A DNA stretch of 60,347 nt from an uncultured Pseudomonadota bacterium (GCA_902793695.1 CADBEI010000005.1:1-60347), one strand, 5' to 3'. Positions 15,128 to 24,211 are shown, counted from the first letter of the stretch. The notes: generated by a model not told the origin, from the sequence alone. Made by a program: numbers and translations.

Positions 15128-16195
15128 ATGTATCGATTGTTGTTTGCTTTATTTTTACTGTTTCCGCTGATTGCCGATGCCAAAAACAATATCGACACCC
15201 ATCTGGTCAACGAAATGCTGACCACCGTCAACCGCCAATATTATGAGCCGGTTGATAATGCCGAACTGATTTTGGCCGGTCTGCAAGCCGTATCCGATTT
15301 GGATAATAAATTCACTTTCTCCAAAGGGCGCGACCGTTTTTATATTTATTACAACCGCGTCATCAATCGCGCCGTACCTTTTCCGGAAAAAAGCGATGAC
15401 GTTTACGCGTGGATCGAAACTCTATCCAAGCTGTTGAATGCCACCACCGAAATTTCTCAAATTGCCGACGTTAAGGACTTTGAACTGCCGGATCGCGTAA
15501 TGAAAAAAATGACGGAAAGACTTGATGAATATTCGCATTATTATTCGGAATACGATTACGATGAAGACGCGCGCAAAAACGAGGTTTATACATTGTTTAA
15601 GGATAGGCTGATTGACGATGTTTTATACTTAAAAGTCCGCACTTTCAACAAACAAACCGGCAAATTGGTGCAACAGGCGCTGGAAAATAACCCTGAAGTT
15701 AAAGGTGTGGTACTTGATTTGCGCGGCAACAGCGGCGGTATGTTTAACGAAGCACTGAAAGTGGCTAATTTGTTTTGCGATAATGAAATAATTACCTACA
15801 CCGCCGGCCGCAACAACGAAAATATCCATTATTACACCTCCAAAGAGAATCCGCTGTATACCGGTCCGTTGGTGATTATGATTGACGGCGACACGGCCTC
15901 GGCGGCAGAGGTTCTGTCCGGCGGATTGCAGGAACAATCACGCGCCAAACTTATCGGTACTCACAGTTTCGGCAAAGGCACGATTCAGAGCGTTACGCAA
16001 ATGAGTAACGGCGGCCGATTGGTGTTGACTACCGAACAATTTTTCACGCCGAGCGGTAAAGTTATTCATAAAAAAGGCATTGAGCCGGATGTTTGCCTGA
16101 GTGGTAAAACAAGCGAGGGTTGTTACAGCGAAAAACGTGTCGATAAAGAAGAAGATATCGAACAGGCAATCAAATTGCTGAAAGGCGAATTATAA
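15128..16195 (+). CDS. S41 C-terminal processing peptidase without a clear PDZ domain
   Basis: A 355-residue exported protein. The signal peptide is at residues 1-19 (ending in ADA), followed by a helical N-terminal region and then the S41 protease core. The catalytic serine is in DTASAAEVLSGG and the lysine in SFGKGTIQSV; 'GVVLDLRGNSGG' is the usual substrate-cradle strand. In CtpA/Prc proteins a PDZ domain sits before the core; here the core starts within about 10 residues of 'RLIDDVLYLKVRTFN', with no PDZ signature I can see. It would act in the periplasm on C-terminal tails. Cotranscribed with xth (2-base gap). Confidence 0.85.
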   Translation: MYRLLFALFLLFPLIADAKNNIDTHLVNEMLTTVNRQYYEPVDNAELILAGLQAVSDLDNKFTFSKGRDRFYIYYNRVINRAVPFPEKSDDVYAWIETLSKLLNATTEISQIADVKDFELPDRVMKKMTERLDEYSHYYSEYDYDEDARKNEVYTLFKDRLIDDVLYLKVRTFNKQTGKLVQQALENNPEVKGVVLDLRGNSGGMFNEALKVANLFCDNEIITYTAGRNNENIHYYTSKENPLYTGPLVIMIDGDTASAAEVLSGGLQEQSRAKLIGTHSFGKGTIQSVTQMSNGGRLVLTTEQFFTPSGKVIHKKGIEPDVCLSGKTSEGCYSEKRVDKEEDIEQAIKLLKGEL

Positions 16196-16261
16196 GAGCA
16201 CGCTGCGTCGGCTGTGCCTTGCGCTGGCGGTCGTCTTGATAAAATTTTATCTTTTATTTTT

Positions 16262-16282
16262 AATGGCGGATAGAGAGGGATT
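16262..16282. repeat. Direct repeat of the tRNA-Ser 3' end
   Basis: 21 bases identical to 16438-16458, which is the 3' end of the intact tRNA-Ser gene including CCA and part of the T-arm. The two copies lie in the same orientation 176 bases apart, an att-like arrangement, although no integrase or cargo is between them. Confidence 0.8.
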
Positions 16283-16364
16283 ACTTCGCTGCGCTTCGTT
16301 CTCCTCATTCGTTCGCTGTCGCTCACCGGCGTACTCCCGTCCGCCTCTCATTCGTCGTCGAACC

Positions 16365-16395
16365 TCTACTTCGAGGGTTCCAATCCCTCAACCGG
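16365..16395 (+). repeat. Inverted tRNA T-arm fragment
   Basis: The plus strand reads CGAGGGTTCCAATCCCTC, almost the T-arm of the neighbouring tRNA-Ser (CGAGGGTTCGAATCCCTC) but in the opposite orientation. With the direct repeat at 16262 it forms a small cluster of tRNA fragments. Confidence 0.55.
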
Positions 16396-16440
16396 CTATT
16401 TACGGCAAAACCCTCCGCTAGGGAGGGTTTTATCGTAAAT
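16396..16440. terminator. Long symmetrical hairpin next to tRNA-Ser
   Basis: AAAACCCTCC (16407-16416) pairs with GGAGGGTTTT (16422-16431), and the flanks TTTACG/CGTAAA extend the stem. The T-run on each strand means it can end the tRNA-Ser transcript (leftward) or a rightward transcript. Confidence 0.7.
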
Positions 16441-16530
16441 GGCGGATAGAGAGGGATTCGAACCCTCGGTACCCTTTGGAGGTACACACGATTTCCAATC
16501 GTGCGCCTTCGACCACTCGGCCATCTATCC
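16440..16530 (-). tRNA. tRNA-Ser (GGA)
   Basis: Class II tRNA on the minus strand. The acceptor stem is GGATAGA/CTATCC-type, the D-arm contains GTGGTC, and the anticodon stem CACGA/TCGTG carries loop TTGGAAA (anticodon GGA). There is a long variable arm, a T-loop with GGTTCGAATCC, and an encoded CCA. A partial copy of its 3' end lies at 16262-16282. Confidence 0.95.
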
Positions 16531-16623
16531 ATTCAAATCTACACCTGTATAAACCGATATTTTTATTTTCGCAAGTATTTTTTGCACCTGTGCGTATTTT
16601 TATGCACCGCACACCATAATCAA

Positions 16624-16655
16624 AAACCGCCGAGCTAACAACTCAGCGGTTTTCT
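16624..16655. terminator. Terminator between lipoprotein gene and tRNA-Ser
   Basis: A 10-bp stem (AACCGCTGAG/CTCGGCGGTT read on the minus strand) is followed by TTTTTG on the minus strand and by TTTTCTTTTT on the plus strand. It ends the leftward lipoprotein gene at 16683. Confidence 0.8.
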
Positions 16656-16682
16656 TTTTCCCGAAATATTGTTCAAAAATTA

Positions 16683-17138
16683 TCAGTAATACGGTATAAT
16701 TCTCGAAGTTGCGCCGTTAATCAGCATACATCTCTGACCGGCCGACAACAACGTATCCGTACCTTGTGTCACGCTGTAAATCTGACCGCTGTCGGTACGA
16801 ACCACATATTCGTAACCGCTTTGGCTCATCATTTGGTCTTGAGCCATAGCACCGACTGCCATACCGGCCAAGGCACCGCCGATGGCACCGATGGCATGCG
16901 AACTGCTACCGTGACCGATGGTTGAACCGGCCACACCGCCGGCAACACCGCCGAGCAAACCGCCGGTAGAATTATCACTGCTGTTGACATTTACCTGACG
17001 AACCGACATTACCGTGCACGGAAAACCGTTGCTGGCTTGGCGAACAGAGCCGTAATCATAGTCGTTACTACCGATGCGCGGAGCACAAGCGGCAACTGCC
17101 AAAATAACCGGAACGGCGAATAATATTGCTTTTTTCAT
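16683..17138 (-). CDS. Glycine-zipper outer-membrane lipoprotein (SlyB/17-kDa antigen type)
   Basis: A 151-residue lipoprotein with a signal peptide and lipobox AVAAC (Cys about residue 18). Residues about 60-100 form a glycine-zipper segment (GGLLGGVAGGVAGSTIG...GAIGGALAGMAVGAMA) that probably inserts into or packs against the outer membrane. The C-terminal part is a small beta region (YEYVVRTDSGQIYSVTQG) like SlyB/Pcp and rickettsial 17-kDa antigen proteins. It probably affects envelope integrity. Monocistronic, with a strong terminator after it. Confidence 0.85.
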   Translation of the reverse strand: MKKAILFAVPVILAVAACAPRIGSNDYDYGSVRQASNGFPCTVMSVRQVNVNSSDNSTGGLLGGVAGGVAGSTIGHGSSSHAIGAIGGALAGMAVGAMAQDQMMSQSGYEYVVRTDSGQIYSVTQGTDTLLSAGQRCMLINGATSRIIPYY

Positions 17139-17267
17139 TGCGTATCTCCTAAATATTAACTATATACATAATTATCCATAACTTTTTTGTTGTCAAGACT
17201 AGACAATTAAATATCAATGTTATATAGTGCATAAAATTTTGATTTTTAAAACTTATCAGAGGGAAAA

Positions 17268-18656
17268 ATGTTAAAAAGAACTAAAATTAAAAAATTGTTG
17301 GCTTCCGAGCAAACTATTGCCGAAGTGTTGGTAAAAGGTTGGGTTAAAACCAAACGCGACTCCAAAGATTTTTCGTTTATTGAAGTGAATGACGGTTCGT
17401 GTTTGAAAAATATACAGGTTATCGCCAATAATACCCTCAATAATTATGATGAAATTAAAAAGCTGACTACCGGTTCGTCCGTTGCAATTAAAGGTGCTCT
17501 GATCGAATCCGCCGGCGGCAAACAAAAATACGAAATTAAGGCCGAAAATATCGAAATTTACGGTATTGCGCCGGACGATTATCCGCTGCAAAAGAAAGGT
17601 ATGAGCGACGAATTCTTGCGCTCGATTGCTCACTTACGTCCGCGTACCAACAAATACGGCGCGGCTTTTCGTGTACGCTCGCGGCTTTCGTACGCCATTC
17701 ATCAATTTTTCCAAAACCGCGGTTTTGTGTATGTGCACACTCCGCTGATTACGGCTTCCGATTGCGAAGGTGCCGGCGAGATGTTTCAGGTAACAACGCT
17801 TGATTTGAAGAATCCGCCGCTGTTGCCGAACGGCGAAATTGATTACGTCAAAGATTTCTTCGGCAAAAAGTCGAGTTTGACCGTTTCCGGACAACTTAAC
17901 GGCGAAATGTACGCTTGCGCTTTGGGAGATATTTATACTTTCGGACCGACTTTCCGTGCCGAAAATTCCAACACGCCGCGCCACGCCGCCGAGTTCTGGA
18001 TGATAGAACCGGAAATGGCGTTTGCCGACCTTAACGACGATATGGATTTGGCCGAGGATATGGTGCGCTATCTGGTTAAGGATATTATGGAAAACTGCGC
18101 CGATGATTTGGATTTGTTTGAAAAATTCATCGATCCGACGCTGAAACAAACTTTGAGCAATATCGTGGAAAACGGCTTTGCCCGCATTACATATACCGAA
18201 GCTATCGAAATTATGAAAAAATCCGGCAAAAAATTTGAATATACGCCGGAATACGGAATTGATTTGCAAACGGAACACGAACGTTTTCTGGCGGAAGAAC
18301 ACTTTAAGCGTCCGGTAATTGTGCGCGATTATCCGCAAGAAATCAAAGCGTTTTATATGCGCCTCAACGAAGACGGTAAAACCGTGGCGGCAATGGACGT
18401 TTTGGTACCGAGAATCGGCGAGCTTATCGGCGGTTCGCAACGTGAAGACCGCTATGATGTTTTGGTTAAAAAAATCAAGGATTTGGGTATGGACATCAAA
18501 AATTACGAATGGTATCTCGACTCCCGTAAATACGGCACGGTGCCGCATGCCGGTTTCGGTTTGGGTTTTGAGCGCATGATGATGCTGGTTACCGGTATTA
18601 CCAACATTCGCGACACCATCCCGTTCCCGCGTACTCCGAAGTCGGTGGCATTTTAA
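17268..18656 (+). CDS. asnS: Asparaginyl-tRNA synthetase
   Basis: Class IIb aminoacyl-tRNA synthetase, 462 residues, charging tRNA-Asn. An N-terminal OB-fold anticodon-binding domain ([25 protein letters not shown]) is followed by the catalytic domain. Motif 2 is in '[21 protein letters not shown]' and motif 3 in '[13 protein letters not shown]'. The motif 2 sequence and the lack of the AspRS insertion domain support AsnRS rather than AspRS. GAGGG precedes the ATG. It is the first of a rightward run asnS - secreted protein - rpoH - prmC with short gaps. Confidence 0.95.
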   Translation: MLKRTKIKKLLASEQTIAEVLVKGWVKTKRDSKDFSFIEVNDGSCLKNIQVIANNTLNNYDEIKKLTTGSSVAIKGALIESAGGKQKYEIKAENIEIYGIAPDDYPLQKKGMSDEFLRSIAHLRPRTNKYGAAFRVRSRLSYAIHQFFQNRGFVYVHTPLITASDCEGAGEMFQVTTLDLKNPPLLPNGEIDYVKDFFGKKSSLTVSGQLNGEMYACALGDIYTFGPTFRAENSNTPRHAAEFWMIEPEMAFADLNDDMDLAEDMVRYLVKDIMENCADDLDLFEKFIDPTLKQTLSNIVENGFARITYTEAIEIMKKSGKKFEYTPEYGIDLQTEHERFLAEEHFKRPVIVRDYPQEIKAFYMRLNEDGKTVAAMDVLVPRIGELIGGSQREDRYDVLVKKIKDLGMDIKNYEWYLDSRKYGTVPHAGFGLGFERMMMLVTGITNIRDTIPFPRTPKSVAF

Positions 18657-18665
18657 GGATAAAAG

Positions 18666-19262
18666 ATGAGAAAGTTTCCGGCGGTTTTAATTTTTTGTAT
18701 GTATGCATTGATTTCTGCGGCATCGGCACAGGAAGCGGTTGAAAGTACCGCCGTTGCAACCGAAAGTGAAGAATTGATAGACGATACATCCATAAAACCG
18801 CTGGCAACGCATTTATCCGAATCTGAAAAGTTGCAAGAAGAAACTTCCGATTTAAGCTATATTGCCGACGAAACGCCACGGCCGGATTTGTTGTGCGATG
18901 ACGCGGATTTATTTAAGCAAATAAAAGACTTTATCTTTGCCTCGGAGCAAGAAAAAACATCAAATTCCGTACACGAAAAACGCGCGCGTATTTTGCTCGT
19001 TAACAATTTACATTCGTTTACGGAAGTAAATGAAGAAGCGCTCCGCGGGAATTTTGAGGCTTCGGCCGCTTTGGCTAATCTCAAAATCAACGAGCGTCGC
19101 GAAATTCACCGCATTTGCGCCAGTTATGACAATAAATCCCAAAAATTCAAAAATATTTATGTCATTATATATCCGTACGCCGAATACTATAAAGTTGTTG
19201 TTACCAATATTATGCTGTTGCCGGAAAAAATGGATGAAGCAACCTTTATTTTTAAGCGGTAG
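18666..19262 (+). CDS. Secreted protein of unknown function, 198 aa
   Basis: Signal peptide at residues 1-20 (FLICMYALISAASAQ-like, cleaved after ASA), then an acidic low-complexity stretch. A conserved-looking domain from about residue 75 (DLLCDDADLFKQIKDFIFASEQ ... RREIHRICASYDNKSQKFKNIYVIIYPYAEYYKVVVTNIM) contains two cysteines that could form a disulfide. I do not recognise the family; the fold looks like a small alpha/beta periplasmic protein. It lies 9 bases after asnS and 6 bases before rpoH, so it is probably transcribed with them. Confidence 0.7.
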   Translation: MRKFPAVLIFCMYALISAASAQEAVESTAVATESEELIDDTSIKPLATHLSESEKLQEETSDLSYIADETPRPDLLCDDADLFKQIKDFIFASEQEKTSNSVHEKRARILLVNNLHSFTEVNEEALRGNFEASAALANLKINERREIHRICASYDNKSQKFKNIYVIIYPYAEYYKVVVTNIMLLPEKMDEATFIFKR

Positions 19263-19268
19263 GTTTTA

Positions 19269-20171
19269 ATGAGTAATCGTACTGATCTTGTCGTATACGA
19301 AAATAAATCCAATTTACCGGTCGTTGTCGACGATGACGGATTGCATCGCTATTTGCAACAAATAAAGCAATTTCCGGTATTGAGTCCGGAAGAAGAAATT
19401 AACTTGGTGCGACAATTCAAAGAAAAAGGCGATTTACACGCGGCTCAAAAGCTGATTACTTCGCATTTGCGGCTGGCGGTTAAAATTGCGCTGACCTATC
19501 GCCGCTACGGTTTGCCGACGGCGGACTTGATTTCTGAAGCCAACATCGGTTTGATGCAGGCAGTAAAAAAATTCGACACTAATAAAAATGTCCGTCTTTC
19601 CACTTACGCCATGTTGTGGATTAAAGCGGCTTTGAACGATTTTGTTTTGCGTTCGTGGTCACTGGTTAAAATCGGCACGGTGGCGGCACAAAAAAAACTG
19701 TTTTACAATTTGGGTAAAATCAAGGCACGTCTCGGTTTGTACGACAATAAAGAACTGGCACCGAGCGAAGTCAAACAAATTGCCCATGAGTTGGTGGTTG
19801 ATGAAAAGGACGTGGTGGAAATGAATCGCCGTATCGGCGGCGACAGTTCGCTCAATGTTGCAGTCGGGTACGATGATGACGCAGTTGAAGCCATCGATTT
19901 ACTCGCCGATAAATCGCAAAATATTGAAGGCAGTTACGCCCGCCGCGAGGAAGCCGAGTTAAAACGTCGTATTCTGTTTCAGGCACTATCAAAACTTAAC
20001 GACCGCGAACAATATATTGTCAAAAATCGTATGCTGACCGAAACTCCGGAAACTTTGGATGAAATCGGCGAGAAATTCCAAATCAGCCGCGAAAGAGTGC
20101 GCCAAATTGAAAAACGCGCTTTTGAAAAACTTTCGGACGAAGTTAAGCAATCAATGGCCGCCGCCGAATGA
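19269..20171 (+). CDS. rpoH: RNA polymerase sigma-32 factor RpoH
   Basis: Heat-shock sigma factor of 300 residues. Region 1.2/2.1 is 'LHRYLQQIKQFPVLSPEEE'; region 2.2-2.4 is 'DLISEANIGLMQAVKKFDTNKNVRLSTYAMLWIKAAL'. The RpoH box appears as 'AAQKKLFYNLGKIKARLG', which separates it from the housekeeping sigma. Region 4 is 'DEIGEKFQISRERVRQIEKRAFEKL'. Its stop overlaps the start of prmC by 4 bases (ATGA), indicating translational coupling. The leader shows no obvious RNA thermometer, but only 6 bases separate it from the upstream gene. Confidence 0.93.
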   Translation: MSNRTDLVVYENKSNLPVVVDDDGLHRYLQQIKQFPVLSPEEEINLVRQFKEKGDLHAAQKLITSHLRLAVKIALTYRRYGLPTADLISEANIGLMQAVKKFDTNKNVRLSTYAMLWIKAALNDFVLRSWSLVKIGTVAAQKKLFYNLGKIKARLGLYDNKELAPSEVKQIAHELVVDEKDVVEMNRRIGGDSSLNVAVGYDDDAVEAIDLLADKSQNIEGSYARREEAELKRRILFQALSKLNDREQYIVKNRMLTETPETLDEIGEKFQISRERVRQIEKRAFEKLSDEVKQSMAAAE

Positions 20172-21013
20172 GTACGGTTTTCGAACAAATTGTCGCCGAA
20201 TTATCAGCCGCCGGTATTGATGCTCCGCGTCTGGAAGCCCGTTTGCTGATTGCCTCCGTGCTCAAAAAAGCGCCGACGCTGGTGTTTGCCGACACAACAC
20301 TGAATGACGCACAACTTGCAAAACTTAATGCTTTACTTAAACAAAGATTGCAGCATAAACCTCTCGATAAAATTTTAGGACATCGCGAATTTTATAAGTC
20401 AGATTTTATGGTTAACGAGAACGTATTATCACCGCGGCCGGATACGGAAATTTTGGTGGAAGAAGCGCTACGATTGTTGCCGGATAATAATGTGAAGATT
20501 TTGGATTTGGGTACCGGCAGCGGTTGCATTATCGAATCGCTCTTGGCAGAACGTCAAAAAGTGTCCGGAGTTGCGGTCGATATTTCTGCCCAAAGTTTAG
20601 CCGTTGCGCAAAAAAACGCTGAAAATCTGGGAATAAGCAAGCGCTTACAATTCATTCAGGCCGATTGGTTTGCCGATGATTTTATCAAGCGAATCGGTGA
20701 GAAATTTGATATGATTGTCAGTAACCCGCCGTACATTCCGACAGCCGATATTTCCACTCTTGAACCGGAAGTAAAAAATTATGACCCGAGAGCTGCACTC
20801 GACGGTGGTAAAGACGGGTTCGACAGCTATAAGCGAATCGCCGCAATCGCACCGAATTTATTGCAAGACGGCGGCTATATCTTGCTTGAAGCCGGAATCG
20901 GACAGGCAAAGCAAATTGCCGAAATATGCGAGCAAAACGGCTTAAAGCATATCCGTACGGTTGCCGATTTGAGCGGTATTGAACGTTGTGTTATTCTACA
21001 AAAAAATAAATAG
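20168..21013 (+). CDS. prmC: Peptide-chain release factor glutamine methyltransferase
   Basis: Methylates the glutamine of the GGQ motif in release factors RF1/RF2. It has 281 residues with an N-terminal helical domain and a class I SAM methyltransferase core: motif I 'VKILDLGTGSGCI' and the catalytic 'IVSNPPYIP' (NPPY). Overlaps the rpoH stop by 4 bases. In many Alphaproteobacteria prmC follows prfA; here prfA is 21 kb away, but the DUF4167 gene that often accompanies them is next to prmC. Confidence 0.92.
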   Translation: MSTVFEQIVAELSAAGIDAPRLEARLLIASVLKKAPTLVFADTTLNDAQLAKLNALLKQRLQHKPLDKILGHREFYKSDFMVNENVLSPRPDTEILVEEALRLLPDNNVKILDLGTGSGCIIESLLAERQKVSGVAVDISAQSLAVAQKNAENLGISKRLQFIQADWFADDFIKRIGEKFDMIVSNPPYIPTADISTLEPEVKNYDPRAALDGGKDGFDSYKRIAAIAPNLLQDGGYILLEAGIGQAKQIAEICEQNGLKHIRTVADLSGIERCVILQKNK

Positions 21014-21163
21014 ACCGCTTCCGAAGTAAAGTTTAGTTTTAACAATTCACCGATATTTTGCAAAAAGCTGTTGCCAAATACAAAAAAAGCAAGTATATAA
21101 TTGACCTAGGGCATTTTTGGTCGCCCGCTTATGAAAAATTAGCAAAATATTGAATGGATTTAC

Positions 21164-21715
21164 ATGAAAAAAATCAATAATAATAAATTTCGCGGCAATG
21201 CCGTATATTCTTTAAATTATAAATTTGACAGCGTTTCTCCGGCCGGAAAGTGCAGCGGCACCGCGCTTGATTTGATTAAACGCTATAACGAATTGGCAAA
21301 AGAAGCCCAAAATAACGGCGATTATGTCGGTATGGAGGTGTTTCGCCAGTATGCCGAGCACTATCGCAAAATCGTAACCGAAATCAACGAGCGCAAATAT
21401 CAAGCGCGCGATAATCAAAACAACAACTGCGGAGATAATACCGCAACCGAAAACGGTCAGACGGAAACCGCCGAACCGGTAAATAACGGTTTGGTGGAAA
21501 CCCAAAGTGCCGAACCGACAGCTGTCGCAAGCGAAACTCCGGCTCAAACGACAGAAACCGTGCGTAAACCGCGCCGAACCCGCGCATTTACGGTTATTGA
21601 CGCCAGTAATTCCGCCGAATCGGCAGCCGAAACCGCTTCTTCCGAAACCGAGGCCGAAGCTAAACCGCAACGTCGCCACTATACGCGCAAGCCCAAAACG
21701 ACAGCTGAAGCATAG
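21164..21715 (+). CDS. DUF4167 protein
   Basis: A 183-residue protein whose first 85 residues match the alphaproteobacterial DUF4167 pattern: 'SPAGKCSGTALDLIKRYNELAKEAQNNGDYVGMEVFRQYAEHYRKIV'. The rest is a disordered Glu/Thr/Ala tail ending in basic residues (KPQRRHYTRKPKTTAEA). Function is unknown; basic tails in this family suggest RNA or ribosome contact. It follows prmC, a conserved neighbour, after a 150-base gap that could hold its own promoter. Confidence 0.85.
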   Translation: MKKINNNKFRGNAVYSLNYKFDSVSPAGKCSGTALDLIKRYNELAKEAQNNGDYVGMEVFRQYAEHYRKIVTEINERKYQARDNQNNNCGDNTATENGQTETAEPVNNGLVETQSAEPTAVASETPAQTTETVRKPRRTRAFTVIDASNSAESAAETASSETEAEAKPQRRHYTRKPKTTAEA

Positions 21716-21751
21716 TGTGTGAAATATTACTTTTGATCAAAGGCTAGTCTT

Positions 21752-22177
21752 ATGAATGAGCTGGAAATTGCACGACAAATTGCCGTAAATGAGGACGTGT
21801 CAACGCCGCCTGACAGCGTGGTTTTATACAGTATCAGCTATCAAGCAACCGACGAAAACAAACGTAAAGCCTTGCGCTTTTTAGCCGAACATTCGGGGTT
21901 TTATACCCTTGATGATACTACCTGTGGCAAAAAACTGATGGCACTCGGTTTAGAAACAGGTAATGATAATCCGAATCCGGAACTGCTGAAAATTTGGGCA
22001 ACGGCTTCGCGGCGTTTCATTCTCGCGGCTTCCGGCAATATTACCGCATTTGTTGACAACGCCGACAAACGAAGCACCTTTGTTTCGGTAGAACTGCCGC
22101 TGATTTTGCAAAACGATAAAATCAAATTGATTAACGGCACGGAAAAACATAAATTTGCCGCGCAATTTCAGAGATAA
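21752..22177 (+). CDS. Unrecognised 141-aa cytosolic protein
   Basis: No signal peptide or membrane helix. The protein has a mixed alpha/beta pattern (DSVVLYSISYQATDENKRKALRFLAEH; IWATASRRFILAASGNITAFVDNADKRSTF) and no motif I can name. Its stop overlaps the start of the next gene (TAATG), so the pair is translationally coupled. It starts 36 bases after the DUF4167 gene. Confidence 0.6.
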   Translation: MNELEIARQIAVNEDVSTPPDSVVLYSISYQATDENKRKALRFLAEHSGFYTLDDTTCGKKLMALGLETGNDNPNPELLKIWATASRRFILAASGNITAFVDNADKRSTFVSVELPLILQNDKIKLINGTEKHKFAAQFQR

Positions 22178-22701
22178 TGCCAATGCCTTTTTATCTTGTC
22201 ATCGGCAATATTTTTTCTTTGTTATCCGCAATTTGCATTGCCGTTTCGGTCATTAAGAAAAACAAAAATGATTTGATTTGGTGGCAGATTATTGATGTGA
22301 TTTTTTGCATTTTATCCAACATCGCACTTTATACTTATGCAGCTTTAACCACCAATACCGTCTCGCTTATCCGCAATATTTTGGCATATAAAAACAAGCT
22401 CAGCAAAAAACTGACTTTTATTTTAGTGGTTTTGTGCATTATCGCCGGACTATGGGCCAACAACCGCGGCATTATCGGGTTGTTTCCGATTATTGCTTCG
22501 GCCAGTTACACAATCTTGATGCACACCACCAACAACGAACAACAGATGCGTTATGCTCTGGTTTCAAATCTGGTGTTGTGGTTTATTCACGATTTCTACG
22601 TTCAGGCCTATCCTTCGGCAATTATGGATATGGTTTTGAGTCTATGGACAGTGTTGCAGATTTTTCAAAACCGCAACAAATTTACCGACAAAGCGAACTA
22701 A
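22177..22701 (+). CDS. YgjV-family inner-membrane protein
   Basis: A 174-residue membrane protein with about six hydrophobic helices. The pattern 'IGNIFSLLSAICIAVSVIKKNKNDLIWWQIIDVIFCILSNIALY' is that of the bacterial inner-membrane protein family containing YgjV. Its role is not known. The start overlaps the stop of the previous gene, and its 3' end overlaps the converging ferredoxin gene by 4 bases. A second in-frame ATG two codons later is possible. Confidence 0.75.
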   Translation: MPMPFYLVIGNIFSLLSAICIAVSVIKKNKNDLIWWQIIDVIFCILSNIALYTYAALTTNTVSLIRNILAYKNKLSKKLTFILVVLCIIAGLWANNRGIIGLFPIIASASYTILMHTTNNEQQMRYALVSNLVLWFIHDFYVQAYPSAIMDMVLSLWTVLQIFQNRNKFTDKAN

Positions 22702-22913
22702 TCCTTGCTCGCCTGCACATTTTCCTCAATAATCGAAATAGCATCTACGGGGCAAGAGTTAACCGCTTCCTTCACTTTATCTTCGACTCCGACCGGTGTT
22801 TCGGCATAAGCCTCGGAAATACCGTCGGCATTAAAGCGAAAAACTTCCGGCGCCGTGCTGACACACAAACCGCAACCGATACACAAGTCCGGATTGACAT
22901 ACGCTCTTTTCAT
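22698..22913 (-). CDS. Small [4Fe-4S] ferredoxin
   Basis: A 71-residue ferredoxin. CIGCGLC (Cys 11, 14, 17) and a later NSCPVDAI supply four cysteines for one cubane cluster, as in the Fer4_13 type with a single cluster. It would transfer electrons in the cytosol; the partner is not visible nearby. The start at 22913 is chosen because AAGGA lies about 7 bases upstream and the length then fits the family. The reading frame also stays open into the upstream gene, across a terminator-like hairpin, so a fused 440-codon frame exists. Confidence 0.85.
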   Translation of the reverse strand: MKRAYVNPDLCIGCGLCVSTAPEVFRFNADGISEAYAETPVGVEDKVKEAVNSCPVDAISIIEENVQASKD

Positions 22914-24069
22914 AAAAAATCCTTTCGCAAAAAAACATTTCGCGAAAGGATATAATTGCTGTTTACCGCCCCTGGTCTTTTGCACAAATTTCTGCGTTGT
23001 CGGCGTTACAACATTGGTAAATCTTGCTCCGCGCGGATTGGCAGCTCGCGGTGACGGATATTCGTGATAGGCTGTCTGATTTTTGGCCTCGACGAATCCG
23101 TCAACCTTATTTTTTTCGTTCATTATCTTTTGCGCCATTTGTTCGGCCGATTTATCGTTTATTTGCAAAATCGCATTGTAAACATCACGCGGAGTTATAA
23201 ACATCTTGGACATATATTCTTTAGCATATTTATAACCAACCTTAAGTATAGTTTGATTGCTGACGGTGGAATTTTTGGTAAAATATATTTTCGGATTTTT
23301 GGCGTAATGTCCTTTTTTGCCTCTTTTGCCGGTTATATTGGCGTTGCGATTTTTATCAGAAATATCGCGCGCCGGATTATACAGATATTTCTTTCCGAAA
23401 TCCGTAACATATTCTTTTACCAATTCAAGCGGTCCTTTTCCGCCAATCAGAATATGCCCGTCGGGAGCACCGAATCCTTTACCGAATACGGCTATACTGC
23501 CGGGAACTATTTTATTCATATGTTCATAAGTTGATTTTACTCCGACAACATTCGGACATTCATCCAACCACTTTTCAGCTTCATAAGCGGACTGACCTTC
23601 CAGCCACGCAATCGGATTGGTTCCGGACAATATATGCTTTATCCATCTATAACATCTTTCACCCGGTCCGTTTGCCTCCATCTTGGCAGACCTTTCCAGC
23701 TCCAGTCCCAAGCTGTCGGTATTGGCCAACAACATATCTTCGCCGTCCATTATATAATTTTTAAAACCTTCGGACAATGCGCTGGTATAGTGGCTTGTCT
23801 CGGTTATTTTGCGCAAATTTTCAATGTCTTCTGATGTCAATTCGTTGTATCCGCCGCTGCTTTTTTGCAGATTCTTCCACGTGGTTACCATGTCCATACC
23901 GACTTGCGTTTGTTCCCACGGCATAGCAACGTCTTCGCTTTTCGACTTATCCAGCTGAGCCAACATTACTTCGGCAAAATTTTCATCGCTGTTGTGCTTT
24001 GACTTTGAGTGTAGCGACAACAGCCAAAGTCACGGCAATATATTTAGCAAAACCGAAATCCATACCCAT
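22914..24069 (-). CDS. Secreted CHAP/NlpC-like protein with 5' frameshift
   Basis: The well-supported start is ATG 24069 (AAGGAG about 7 bases upstream). It encodes a signal peptide, MGMDFGFAKYIAVTLAVVAT..., that hits TGA at 23983-23985. The body lies in the +1 frame from about 24020, so one base is out of register or the ribosome shifts at CGA-TGA. The body has 'GPGERCYRWIKHIL' and 'VPGSIAVFGKGFGAPDGHILIGG', reminiscent of the Cys and His of CHAP or NlpC/P60 peptidases. If right, it would act on the cell wall. The frame has no stop of its own before the hairpin at 22918-22950 and continues into the ferredoxin. Confidence 0.55.
22918..22950 (-). terminator. Hairpin between secreted gene and ferredoxin
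   Basis: Minus-strand ATCCTTTCGC pairs with GCGAAAGGAT (10 bp), followed by TTTTTT and then the ferredoxin ATG. It looks like a terminator. It also buries the ferredoxin ribosome site, so it may couple or limit ferredoxin translation. Confidence 0.65.
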
Positions 24070-24211
24070 TTCAATCTCCTTTTTGTCAAAAATAACATAT
24101 TCTACAATAAAATGCAAGTTTTTTCGTAGCATTTTTGCAAAAATATCCGCTTGAATTTTTCCGTAAATGTTTTATAAAAAATTTGTGTTCTTTTGTAACG
24201 GAGAAAGCAAA

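Noticed and set aside
16262..16458. Integrated prophage or island at tRNA-Ser
   Set aside because: Only 155 bases separate the direct repeats and no integrase is present; at most a scar.
16323..16612. Minus-strand ORFs of 60-69 residues over tRNA-Ser
   Set aside because: They are translations of the tRNA gene and its flanking fragments, a common spurious ORF.
17634..18548. Minus-strand ORF of 304 residues opposite asnS
   Set aside because: Shadow of asnS, whose motifs are unambiguous.
22698..24020. Genuine ferredoxin fusion protein of 440 residues
   Set aside because: The ferredoxin has its own ribosome site and normal length, and a terminator-like hairpin lies at the junction, so two genes are more likely.
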